The translations under genes and the position numbers were made by a program. The notes beneath the pieces are model-generated. The model saw only the letters and a list, made by a program, of their open reading frames with translations. It was not told the origin of the DNA and ran no database searches. Positions 1 to 10,038 of a DNA stretch of 56,223 nucleotides are shown in pieces; positions within the stretch are counted from its first letter, which is position 1; the number at the start of each line of letters is the position of its first letter. Source of the stretch: Mycoemilia scoparia (lineage: Eukaryota; Kickxellomycota; Kickxellomycetes; Kickxellales; Kickxellaceae); contig JANBPU010000105.1 of NCBI GenBank assembly GCA_027575805.1, positions 1-56,223 on the forward strand, given 5' to 3'.

Positions 1-77
1 GGCCGCTAATCAGTGGTGATTATCACCCTATGATCAGCGGCCACCAAAAGTCACCCTTCATAAATTATGACCCATAT
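1..77. repeat. MITE-like element copy A, cut by the window edge
   Basis: The right end matches the ~120 bp inverted-repeat family seen throughout the window: CCACCAAAAGTCACCCTTC, an AT-rich arm, then a CCCATAT terminus. The left part is lost at the window edge. Bases 1-42 differ from other copies and form their own stem-loop (see findings). Confidence 0.75.
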
Positions 78-3000
78 CCTGATAACTAAAATGATGTCCA
101 AATCGACCTTACCTCCCGAAAACTAGCTCATTGTCCCTATGAAGCAATTTCGGCTAAAGGACAATGAGATGTGAGCATTTAATGTGCTTCAATCTCAATA
201 ATTATTAATAAAGGAGATCGAGTTACGGACGAGTATAAAGCGATATACCGCATCTGAGCCACTCAATGCAAAAAGTGCAAGGTGACAAGGCTAGTAGCTT
301 GAAGAAAAGGCAATATCCAACTTAGAAGGATGACTTGGGAATCATATAACAAAGATACATTAAACGTGATTAAGAATGGTATGTACATCAAATAAACCCT
401 GAGTTCTAAACTATAAATAAAACAATAAATGGTTATTAACTCGATTTCTCAATGGGGAGAGTCTGAGAAGTTTTGAACAAAACAAATAAACTATAGACTA
501 TCAATAGGGTCTATAGCACAATAAACCATATCATCTAAATGTATGTTTATTGGAATTGGCTTAATAGAAACCGAATATCGGCGTTATATAAAGGCCATAG
601 TAAAAGACAAATCTATGTGCATCTATGATAATGTATGCCACATCTATTTAAGATTATTTGAATAGGATCGTTACCTATCAATATAGATTTGCAATGGCAC
701 ATTGGCAGACATACCCAATATCATCCTGCAACTGTTTTACATGAAGCAGAGCCTGATACTATATTTGAAAAGAATTCCAGAGAGAAGCAGGCTTGTGTTA
801 GTTAATGCCCCTATTTCATAAAATGGGCGGTTTTAAGAGCTGGAATATAGGTCCCATCCAATAAATCCTTAAATATAGCCCTGATACCTCTCCATCAGGG
901 TGGTCGCTCTTTTGGAATAGTGGTTATAGCGGTGCTCTAACATTAAGCTCTACCTAAAACTGCTTTGCCATGCACCAAGCACAGCCTAGGCCCGTAAGGC
1001 CTTACCAGCATTCTGTGTTAATAACAAGAACAAATGCCTATATCGAAGCATCATTGTTGCTGCAGTGCCTCTTTAGTTAAGGTGCATTATAAATTGCTTG
1101 GTGGTGGGGTTAAACCCTGTAAAATGTTGGCCCACCAAAGTCTATGGGAAGCTCCAGGGCACATACTTAATGGCAATCATATGTAGTATGCAGCCTAGTT
1201 GATCCCACTCTCTCATACAGTGGCAGGACACAAGCCCTTGAGTCCAACATTGGCTGGGGGCGTGTGGGCGGAGGCCAACGCTCGTGCGATTATTGCTGCT
1301 GTTGGTAAATGTTTCACAACGCCACGCTTCGTAATTATAGCTAAATTGGTTCACAGAAGAGCTTGGCGGTGGGGACAGAGAGGGTATATGTGTATAGCGA
1401 GAGGGCCCTAAGTGATACTTACTTGTGTGTACCAACTTCTAGACACAATGGGCGTTTTTCTGAGTCTATGTGCGAGGGATGCTTCTACTTGCAGGAGTGC
1501 AGTAGTTACTCTTAGACGAAGACACCGCTCGCTTATAGCCTTGCATGCTGCTGCAAACAAAGTAGTAACTTGGCTTGGTTGCGGCGGCGGTGGTACATCA
1601 CAGTCCCAAATCCAGTTTTTTAACTTTAGGGTCGTTAGCGACAATTGCCCTCAATGCTACAAAGCTGAATTCGGCACCAATGGTTTTGCCATGAGCTATT
1701 GAGAGCAGCAGCAAAATACTCAGATGTATACAGAACAGGGCGAAGTGGGCGCAGGAACTCCTCTCAAAGGCCGCCAAACCCAAAGTTTCCATAGCAAAAG
1801 AACCAAAAGAGGGGGCCAATTGACCACGCAAGTCTTTGGTGGAGGCCCATCAAAGGGCTTTGGCATGCCGATCATACGCTACCCTGTGGCGGAACAAGCT
1901 TGTGACGCAACACAGATGAAAACGCCTACGAAAATCACTCTACTTCACACTTGAAGCTGCTCAAGAGAGAGTGTGTATAGTATCATTTATACATCTGGCA
2001 GTGTGATCCAAACACCGAAGTATAGGCACTTAAACCTGCGGGGGCCTTGATTAGCAACCTGTTGGGACCACGGGCTTTTCATGGCATGCTGTGGTACCCA
2101 ACAGGCAGCCCGGCAGGCGGAATTCAAGTGGACTTTGAATAGCCAAGTGCCATAGCCTTAGAAGATGTCCACACAAAGGGCTTGGCGGAGAGAGAAAACA
2201 AGAGTGATAATGGCAGATGGTCATGAGTCAAGAAACCACCAGGTGATGGTGCCCTATTCACCAGGATATGTTTGTTTACAGGAACTCTTGGGCTTCTTGT
2301 AGGCTTTTGTAGCGCACGCGTGCATCTGCGGACCAACGTGATTTATATGACTGGATGGGCTTCATAGGAGCCTTGCACAGCCGAGCTTGACAAGGCCTTG
2401 GTGGGTAGCGTGCACATCTCTCTAGCCCCATAGCCCCGCAAGTAGCAGCAACTCTGCCTTTCGGCTAAGAGCAGGCCGCCTTGCCGCCTTACAATGTGGC
2501 TCGGCAAGCAGCGCTGTGTGGGTGGATGCCGATTGTCTATAGCGATTAATGGGCGAGCTGGTGGCTGTGGAGGCGGCGGCGGGGGAGGTGGAGGCACAAG
2601 TATTTACGGGCACAGCACACATGGACCCTGGCCTTGGGAATTGTAGGGTGGATTACGGGGGTCTGTAGCCGCCAATTGTGTCGACCAAGATGGTCATATG
2701 TGGTTGTGGGAGCGGGAAAATCGTAATTGTGAATCAGGCATAATGCCAGCGACACTGCCCTTGACGGTTTGTGGGACGGCGACTAGGCGTTTTAGTGCTC
2801 ATACATACAGCAATCGCCGCAAGAAGACTGGTTTCCAAACAAGGAAGCGGTTAAGATATTTGCTGACAGGAAATTAAGCTCTAGCTTTGAACCAACCGTT
2901 GGTCTCCTTAGAAGTTTGTACGCCTTAAATGGACCACTAGGCGTGTTTTCGATATTGGCGTGTTTTGAGGAGCATCGCGTTTGTGGGCGCTCATGCATAA

Positions 3001-3885
3001 AAATGCAATGGTATTGCCAAAACGAAAATTGTGCTATGTCTTTGAGTCAGGCGGGGTTTGCCTTTTGTGCTAGGCGTCGATCAGTTCCTCCCCAGGCCGA
3101 ATAAATACGGGCATGTCTGGAGCCCACCTCGTGCTCAACTTTCCCTGTACTATTATCATTCTTAGCTTTTTCTTTGTTGGCGTATAACCATTTGTACTCT
3201 ATAGCTAACTTGGCTATCAATAACCCCAACTGTTGAGCCACGCCTTGGCTCTCGCTTATTCAAGGCAAGTAGGTTTGTTTATGATCAGCAACTATTGTAT
3301 CATACGCCCCAGCGGCTACTTATATTGCCTCTACTACACTTCCCCCCTCTTTACTGATTGTCGCGGCAGTGTCCTTTTATAAACCTCAAAAATTAAGCTT
3401 TCTGCTACCATCTGAGCGCAATACAAGAACTCCGCAATCAACCTTGTAGAGTGTGCCTGGATATGCTCGCCCACCACCTGCCTTGTGCCTCTTTGGCGTG
3501 TCCCGCCTTCCATTATAAGATTCTAGACAGGTGGACCACCCCATTCATGTCTTTGCTGTTTTATGCTATACAGCGCATTGATAATCAATGTGTACTTCTT
3601 GCTAAACTACTCTTCCCACGCGGCCTCTGCCTCCTTCTTTCTTTTGCTTTTTCCATTACCCACATACATCTCTATCTCTCCCATCCTCTTCCGCCTCCTT
3701 CTAAACCTTTATATATTTTCCCTATAATTAGCAAAACACGCCAACCCCTCCAACATACCGCCGCAATAACAGCAACGACAGCACCGATAGTGTATCCTAC
3801 ACGACCCATACGAGAAGGGTTCTAGTAGAGACTGGCTATATAGTCGAACCAGGATATTCAAGTGGAATCGTACGGAATAGCCATA
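78..3885. other. Gene-free 5' region
   Basis: I see no convincing coding sequence here. The open frames are short, overlap each other on both strands and show no recognisable family or signal peptide. A small inverted repeat lies at 127-168 (CTCATTGTCC and its complement). The last ~400 bases are pyrimidine-rich with a TATA-like TATATATT near 3709, about 175 bases before the RasGEF start, so they are probably its promoter and leader. Confidence 0.55.
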
Positions 3886-6800
3886 ATGTTTGGCAGGCCT
3901 CCACCACGCGTTCCGCTTACCATTAATATCGATACACACGAAATAATGTCTCCAAAAAACTATAGCCGTTCTAAAATTAGCAAGCACAGCCCACAGGATG
4001 GGGATCTTTCTAGTGCAGATACATACACTGAGCACAGGCAGGGCATGGGTAGGCACCCATCCCTTGCCTCGCCATCTTTCCCAACTTTAGGAAGTAGAAA
4101 GCAACAGTACCAGCACCACCCGTGGCAACAGAAGCAAACCTATGCTATGCCGCCACACTCCACAGTATCAACCACCACACAAGCCACGATGACCACAGTT
4201 CCGATTCGCAATACAACCGAGCGCTATATGCACCAAGCTTCACTGGACTTGGAAGGCGAGGATGATTTTGAATTTGATAAAAAATCCAACTCAAGTCTCT
4301 TTTTTGGCAAAAGCGAGGATGAGGACGATGAGGACAATAGGGTTGCACACGAGGCCTTACAGAACAGTCCAACATTCCAGGCCACGAGGTCAATGTTTTC
4401 AAGAAACGACAGGCAGGAGGAGGATAATAATGACTTGACCTGTGCCATTGGCAATACAACCGGTCAAAGTCACAAATTACATGCACCTGACTGCATACAA
4501 TCAAGCCCAAGTAGGACATTGGTTTCCGATTCTCGCCCGAACAGTGACCAGATAGAGTTGCTCCCTCCACCCTTATTTGAACTTCCACAAGTGTCCAGCG
4601 CCGGTTCTGTATCCAACACACTTGTGGATAGTGAGCACCATGCACATGTCCAGCCCACATCTCCTACCCTGTCCTCGGCCCCAGAGTGCAGCTCACCTAC
4701 CACCCCAACTTCAATTGTAGACAAAGGCAGACGGCGAAGCGCCCAAAGTGACAACACCAAAAACAAGTCCTCAAGTAATACTACTATCGATATTGACACA
4801 GAGAAATTTGTTCTCAGCGATCCAGTAGAAGCATACCGCACTATATCTCGTGCACTAAGAGGACTGAATATTCCCCGGTCTCCATACGCGTCTAGCAACA
4901 ATGACAGTGACCCCAAAATCAAGATACCATCAGCAACTGAAAACAAGATTCTCTCGGAGGCAGAGCTTGAGGCCATTAAAAATGCAAACGATATACTCAA
5001 AGAGCATTTTAGTTCACAAAAGCCGAACAAATCACAATACAGCTCGCGCCGCCATTACCAGGTCTTTCAGAACAGCTCAAAAGAGCGAGGAACTAGCAAG
5101 CCTACTAATAACCCATCGCAAACAAAGGGTGGCGAAAAGCCTTTGGAAGTCGCTACATCAAGTGCACAGCGCGATGGAGCACGGAGGCACGACTCGATAA
5201 TGACAATTAACTTTTCTGAAGATTCTAAACAGGGCAGTCTGTTTGACGCTGAAGCCAACATTCGTAGCCACCAGGTAGCCCAGCGTGCCAGAAAGATCGA
5301 AAAACTTTTGGGAAAAGACGTGGATCGCTCTGCCATCATTAAGTCTTTCAAGCGCCAAGACAATATGTGGTATCTTGGATCGACCTATGACAAGTTTGAC
5401 ATCAGCCTGGACATGGAGGGCAGAGTTGATGGGGGCACATGGGAGGCGTTGATTGAGTACCTGACTCCCCCTGGTCCAATCCAGGTTGACTACGAGATTG
5501 CTTTTTTGCTTACATTTCGGGAGTTTGCAACACCGCGCCTTTTCTGCGATGCACTGATGCGTCGCTACCGCATACAGCCCCCAGAGGGCATAGATTTGCA
5601 GCAAACAAAGATTTGGCAGGAAAAGAAACAGCGGCCCGTGCAGCTCAGAGTGTACCAAATCATTCGATCCTGGTACACCGACTACTGGTTTGGACTTGAG
5701 GATGATGAGTGTCTGCCTCGTCTTACCGAATTCTTATCAAGCGAGGTTTCAAAAAACCCTCGGCTTTCTGGACACAAGCTTCGTGCATGCGAAAAGCTCA
5801 TTTCCGGCATGGAGCAACGGATGCGAAGCGATACTACATGGCTTTCGCGAGATAACGGCCTTCCAGAGGTATTTTCTTCCCCTTCAGAGCCTGCTGTAAG
5901 CATATCTAAACCACTTGAATCGAATTCGGCAGTGAAGATCGCAGCCAGATCTAGCAGCCTAGAAAAGCTTCGTGTCCACAACAAGTCTAAAGAAACACAG
6001 GCTACGATGAATACCCCAACAAGCCACACATTTTTGCTTCCGAGGAGCATTGATGGGGGTCAACCCATTTTGCCTGCCAGTCCAGTTAGCAGGCCTTCAG
6101 CCTCATCGATAACTAGTCAAGTCTCACCAGACAATTCATCAGTGCGTAGTCGAGGCCACTTTAATCTAAAGAGCCCTGTTGTCAATAAACTACGCAGACG
6201 GAGACCATCAGATGTCAGCACATTTTCACTGGAATCTGGAGCATCACTTGCCGATTCGACACATGCTGCTGGTTCAGATGTCGATACAGAGGCAAACGAG
6301 CTTTTCCAAGAAGCGCTTGGATTAGACATATCATCCAATTCATACAAAAACATAACAAGTGTTGTTCAGCTCCCACCAAGCCTAGTTGCAATTCAGATCA
6401 CAATATTGCTGAGTGAATATTTCTGTAGCATTCAACCCCACGAACTTCTTCGTGGTGAGTTCAGCAAAAAAGCGGGATCAATGGCTGTTAATGTAAAAAA
6501 GATGTCCCAGTGGAACACCCAGCTAACCAGGTGGGTCTCACACTTAATACTCTTAGAAAAGACTCCAGAAAGTCGGTGTCGAATGCTAAAATACTTTATT
6601 CAAGTCGGATCAAAGTGTATGCGTCTCAAAAACTACGATGCTGTGGTAGCCATTCAGTGTGCTCTAAACTCTGCTGCTGTCCTAAGGCTCAAGAAGACAT
6701 GGGCGCTTCTACCCAGCAAATTTGGCAAACTCAACGAAGAAATCCAGAAGGCAACCAAGTCAGAGAGGAATTATAGGGATTATAGAGCCATGGTTCGGAA

Positions 6801-8814
6801 GGCTGAGCCTCCATTTTTGCCATTCCTTGGGCTTTATCTTACTGATTTGACATTCATCAACGATGGAAATCCCAATATGCGTCGCAGAAAGTTAGTTTCA
6901 CCAGTAGGAATTGACGATGAGACATGGTCAAAGCAGCGTGAGCAGGAAAATATGAAAGCTCAGGCAATCGATACTGAGAAGGACGGAAAGGACATTGATA
7001 TTACCTCAAAGTCAATTCTGATCAACTTTGACAAGCATTACAAGGTTGCTGCCATTATAAGAGAAATCCAGAAATTCCAGGTCAAGTACAAGGGCAACTA
7101 TCTCGTCTCAACAGCACCTATTGGTGAATACATTGTTGGAGAATGGACGAATATTGATACAAGCCAAATCAACGAAGATGTTCTCTATGACATGAGTCTT
7201 CAAAGAGAGCCTCGGGAAGGAATGCGCCAGTTGACAGTCAACTGCAACGTCCCGCAATCCCCATCATCTAGTAACGGGCCCAGCTCCGCTACCTCGCTAT
7301 TTAGTCGACCAAAAACTTCATATTCCTCTTTGCAAGAATCACCAGTTCGAATTTCTATGTCAGAGTTCAAGAATGTAAAGGGAGTCCTATCATCACCAGT
7401 AAAGCAAACTAAAGGTAGCCCTTCCAAAGTAGACAGCAAGGTGTTCACGGCATCTGTCGATACTGGGATTCATAAGCTTATCAATGCTCCATCCAAGGCT
7501 AGGCAACTTTTAGGAGTGAATGCACCAAGGCCGCAGACGAACTATGAAGTCTCAAGTAGTAGCAGCGGTATGGCACGGTATATGTCAAAGAAGTCCTTTA
7601 GTAGTGGAGCTGATGGCGACCACCCAAATGTTACCCCACTACGCATTCCTTCTCAATCACCTTCGAGGCACACAAAGCTTGGTAATCAATATTCTAGCTC
7701 TTATTCACCATCACGATCATTCGGATCATCACCTCTTCGTCCACACACAGCCAAAATAACATCAATGTTTTCGAGAGAAAGATCTAGCACATCTAATAGC
7801 CTTGATCTTCCAGCAGTAACCAAGACACAGTCATCAAAATCTGCTTTGACTAAAAACACGCATTTGTTCAAGAGCTGTGCTGTTGATGATGAGGAGGACC
7901 CTTTTACAACAAAGCCAAAGGAAGACCACTTTGTTAGTAAAGACAAAGAAGCTGTGGCCGAAAGCTCCAATAACAGCCTGGTAGAATCTATTCCAGAAGA
8001 AAAGCTAGAGGAGGTTGAAGAAGAGGAGGTTGAAGAATCTGAACAAAAGCCTTTGGTTTCTGAGAAACCACCATCTATAGAAATTGATATCCAAGAAAGT
8101 CGAAGCTCAACGGACTCTTTCTTTTCTTCTGATGACCTTGAATCTGTTTCTTCTGAATCCTCTTCTATTTCATCACTTAATTCACTAACAGGGATGTCCA
8201 ACAGACACAAAACCAAGAGACCCCCTTCAAAAGCTGCTGCTCTTCTGGGTATTTCACCTGATGCTCCAGCATCAATCCAGGGTCCATTATTACGCCCAGC
8301 TACCAGCTCAAATTCCACAAGAGGCCTGGGAATGACCATTCTGGGTCACAACACTAATGGTAGTTTGAGAGCAGATAAAGGTATGGCTATCCAACGCAGA
8401 TATCACCGCGGAAAGGCTGGATCCGGGTCTCCACCGCCTCCACCAGTTCCTCCCAAGCCAGGAAATTACAAGCCAGGACAAAAACTCACAACGATGCATT
8501 CGCAACCAACATTGAGGAGATCTAGTGACAGCATTGGTGGCGAAAGACAATATGGCAGCATCGCAAGAAACCTTGGAACGCCTACACACAAAGTGCCTCA
8601 CATCTCGTCACACAGACACCGCCGTAGATATGATACTGGGGCCAAACAGTCATTGCCACTTGAATCCCCTTCGATATCATCTCTTAACTCTGCACAGTCG
8701 AAGTCTTCTACTGAATCTCGGAGACAGCAACCCAAAATGCACCGGGAAACCAAAATTTATTCAATCGAGCAATCTGTTAATCTCAAAGTAATGCATAGAT
8801 CACAGCGAGGCTAA
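3886..8814 (+). CDS. Ras guanine-nucleotide exchange factor (REM + CDC25 domains)
   Basis: A single-exon 1642-residue protein predicted to load GTP onto a Ras-family GTPase at a membrane. The N-terminal ~480 residues are low-complexity (Ser, Thr, Gln rich). A REM (RasGEF-N) domain spans about 486-615, including GRVDGGTWEALIEYLTPPG and FLLTFREFATPRLF. The catalytic CDC25-homology domain spans about 830-1087, with PHELLRGEFSKK, TRWVSHLILLEKTPESR, PFLPFLGLYLTDLTFINDG and the terminal GEYIVGEW. The C-terminal ~550 residues are Ser-rich, with an acidic Glu stretch and a proline motif PPPPPVPPKPG near residue 1515 that could bind an SH3 domain. The open frame extends 24 bases upstream to a GTG, but the first ATG is at 3886 and a stop lies just before. 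An unseen upstream exon cannot be excluded. Which Ras it acts on is not visible. Confidence 0.93.
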   Translation: MFGRPPPRVPLTINIDTHEIMSPKNYSRSKISKHSPQDGDLSSADTYTEHRQGMGRHPSLASPSFPTLGSRKQQYQHHPWQQKQTYAMPPHSTVSTTTQATMTTVPIRNTTERYMHQASLDLEGEDDFEFDKKSNSSLFFGKSEDEDDEDNRVAHEALQNSPTFQATRSMFSRNDRQEEDNNDLTCAIGNTTGQSHKLHAPDCIQSSPSRTLVSDSRPNSDQIELLPPPLFELPQVSSAGSVSNTLVDSEHHAHVQPTSPTLSSAPECSSPTTPTSIVDKGRRRSAQSDNTKNKSSSNTTIDIDTEKFVLSDPVEAYRTISRALRGLNIPRSPYASSNNDSDPKIKIPSATENKILSEAELEAIKNANDILKEHFSSQKPNKSQYSSRRHYQVFQNSSKERGTSKPTNNPSQTKGGEKPLEVATSSAQRDGARRHDSIMTINFSEDSKQGSLFDAEANIRSHQVAQRARKIEKLLGKDVDRSAIIKSFKRQDNMWYLGSTYDKFDISLDMEGRVDGGTWEALIEYLTPPGPIQVDYEIAFLLTFREFATPRLFCDALMRRYRIQPPEGIDLQQTKIWQEKKQRPVQLRVYQIIRSWYTDYWFGLEDDECLPRLTEFLSSEVSKNPRLSGHKLRACEKLISGMEQRMRSDTTWLSRDNGLPEVFSSPSEPAVSISKPLESNSAVKIAARSSSLEKLRVHNKSKETQATMNTPTSHTFLLPRSIDGGQPILPASPVSRPSASSITSQVSPDNSSVRSRGHFNLKSPVVNKLRRRRPSDVSTFSLESGASLADSTHAAGSDVDTEANELFQEALGLDISSNSYKNITSVVQLPPSLVAIQITILLSEYFCSIQPHELLRGEFSKKAGSMAVNVKKMSQWNTQLTRWVSHLILLEKTPESRCRMLKYFIQVGSKCMRLKNYDAVVAIQCALNSAAVLRLKKTWALLPSKFGKLNEEIQKATKSERNYRDYRAMVRKAEPPFLPFLGLYLTDLTFINDGNPNMRRRKLVSPVGIDDETWSKQREQENMKAQAIDTEKDGKDIDITSKSILINFDKHYKVAAIIREIQKFQVKYKGNYLVSTAPIGEYIVGEWTNIDTSQINEDVLYDMSLQREPREGMRQLTVNCNVPQSPSSSNGPSSATSLFSRPKTSYSSLQESPVRISMSEFKNVKGVLSSPVKQTKGSPSKVDSKVFTASVDTGIHKLINAPSKARQLLGVNAPRPQTNYEVSSSSSGMARYMSKKSFSSGADGDHPNVTPLRIPSQSPSRHTKLGNQYSSSYSPSRSFGSSPLRPHTAKITSMFSRERSSTSNSLDLPAVTKTQSSKSALTKNTHLFKSCAVDDEEDPFTTKPKEDHFVSKDKEAVAESSNNSLVESIPEEKLEEVEEEEVEESEQKPLVSEKPPSIEIDIQESRSSTDSFFSSDDLESVSSESSSISSLNSLTGMSNRHKTKRPPSKAAALLGISPDAPASIQGPLLRPATSSNSTRGLGMTILGHNTNGSLRADKGMAIQRRYHRGKAGSGSPPPPPVPPKPGNYKPGQKLTTMHSQPTLRRSSDSIGGERQYGSIARNLGTPTHKVPHISSHRHRRRYDTGAKQSLPLESPSISSLNSAQSKSSTESRRQQPKMHRETKIYSIEQSVNLKVMHRSQRG

Positions 8815-9318
8815 TATATAAACCAAAATATCACCAACATTACAGCTTCCATGACACTATTCAAGCAGTCATCCTCTCCCTACTCACCATTAAATCTTGT
8901 TTCTCTTCCTCTTCTTATTCCATTTATAATCCTTGGGAACACACCATCACTTTCATATAACATTATCACTCACTACATTTCTCTTGTTTCCCCTGATCGA
9001 CTACCTTTACACTATAACGAAGTATTGATGTATATCCATGTGCTGTGCCCCATTGCATTGTTGTAAACTTTTTTTTCACGATTTTTCATATGGATTAGCA
9101 AAGCGTAATGCTTGCTTTCCTTTTTCAGAAACAAAAAAACCTTTTTTAGACTACTCTTTGTGTACTTGTTTATAAACATTCCTCTTTTTTAATAAATTAT
9201 CCAACAGCAATGAAAATAGCATTGAAATGATCTATTTATTAATGATGATCAAAAAAATTTAAAGACATCTACTGAAATTAAACACAGGAAATGCGAGTAT
9301 GTTGGCCAGAGAGTCATA

Positions 9319-9438
9319 ATATGGGTAATAATTTTTGAAGGGTGAAAGTTCACTAGTAAAACTGGACATCCATTTGGCTGTGATTTCCCCTATAATCATT
9401 GTCCCCAAAATTTACCCTTCAAAAATTATTGCCCATAT
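9319..9438. mobile_element. MITE-like element copy B, complete
   Basis: A complete 120 bp copy. The ends are near-perfect ~25 bp inverted repeats (ATATGGGTAATAATTTTTG and its complement), with an internal segment containing CATCCATTTGGCTG and CCCCTATAATCATTG. There is no coding capacity. Terminal TA dinucleotides at both ends are compatible with a TA target duplication, which is an inference. Confidence 0.85.
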
Positions 9439-9607
9439 GGTCATTATAATTATCTCAAAGCTTTTATCTACTCAGTATGAGTGAACATCATTCTAAATAT
9501 GGTATTAGGTTGCTGTACAAAAAATGAAACTGCAAAGATAAGAGAGGTTGTGCGATGAATATGCAAATCAAAAAACATCAATCTTTGTTTCAAGGGAAAA
9601 AATATAA

Positions 9608-9678
9608 GGTCCCACCGGGAATCGAACCCGGATTACGAGATTCAGAGTCTCGTGTCATAACCATTAGACCATGGAACC
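9608..9678 (-). tRNA. tRNA-Gln (anticodon CUG)
   Basis: On the minus strand this folds as a 71 nt cloverleaf. The acceptor GGTTCCA pairs with TGGGACC. The D arm contains AATGGTTAT, and the anticodon arm CGAGA-CTCTGAA-TCTCG gives anticodon CTG. The T arm is CCGGG-TTCGATT-CCCGG. There is no intron. The anticodon and the GGTTCCATGGTCTAATGG start are typical of eukaryotic tRNA-Gln(CUG). Confidence 0.95.
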
Positions 9679-10038
9679 ATTTGTCAGAAAGCACTTCACG
9701 AAAAAAAATTCAAAAGTTTAATATATAAAGGATCGGTGAGTAGTTTTGAAATATTTGAAGTTTTTATGAATTTTTACAATTAGCACGGCTTTGAACTTAA
9801 CTTTATCTGAGCCACAATTTTAAGAACAAGTCATTTTCAATGAAAAGTTACTTGAAACCCCATTAAGCCCATTTTAGCCATTAAAAGCACAAAGCTAGCT
9901 GATTTTTGATCAATGCTAGTTCCCCATAACAAAGGTCATTTCTGTTCGTTTCATAATTTTGACATAACCAATAAAGACACACAAACAGCTTCATGACTAT
10001 TTCTGCATTTCCCCCCGATATTAACTTAGTTTATATCA

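Larger units (their letters stand above)
8815..10038. other. Intergenic: RasGEF 3' end to MAU2 start
   Basis: This holds the RasGEF 3' region (AATAAA near 9191), one MITE-like copy and tRNA-Gln, listed separately. The rest is AT-rich with no supported gene. The ~300 bases before 10039 are the likely MAU2 promoter. Confidence 0.5.

Noticed and set aside
3451..3825. A 124-codon frame just upstream of the RasGEF
   Set aside because: Its composition follows the pyrimidine-rich leader of the RasGEF gene. It does not join that gene's frame through any splice I could support.
7701..8339. A 212-codon Ser-rich frame opposite the RasGEF
   Set aside because: It is the antisense shadow of the Ser/Glu-rich C-terminal region. 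The frame at 4145-4660 is the same kind of shadow.
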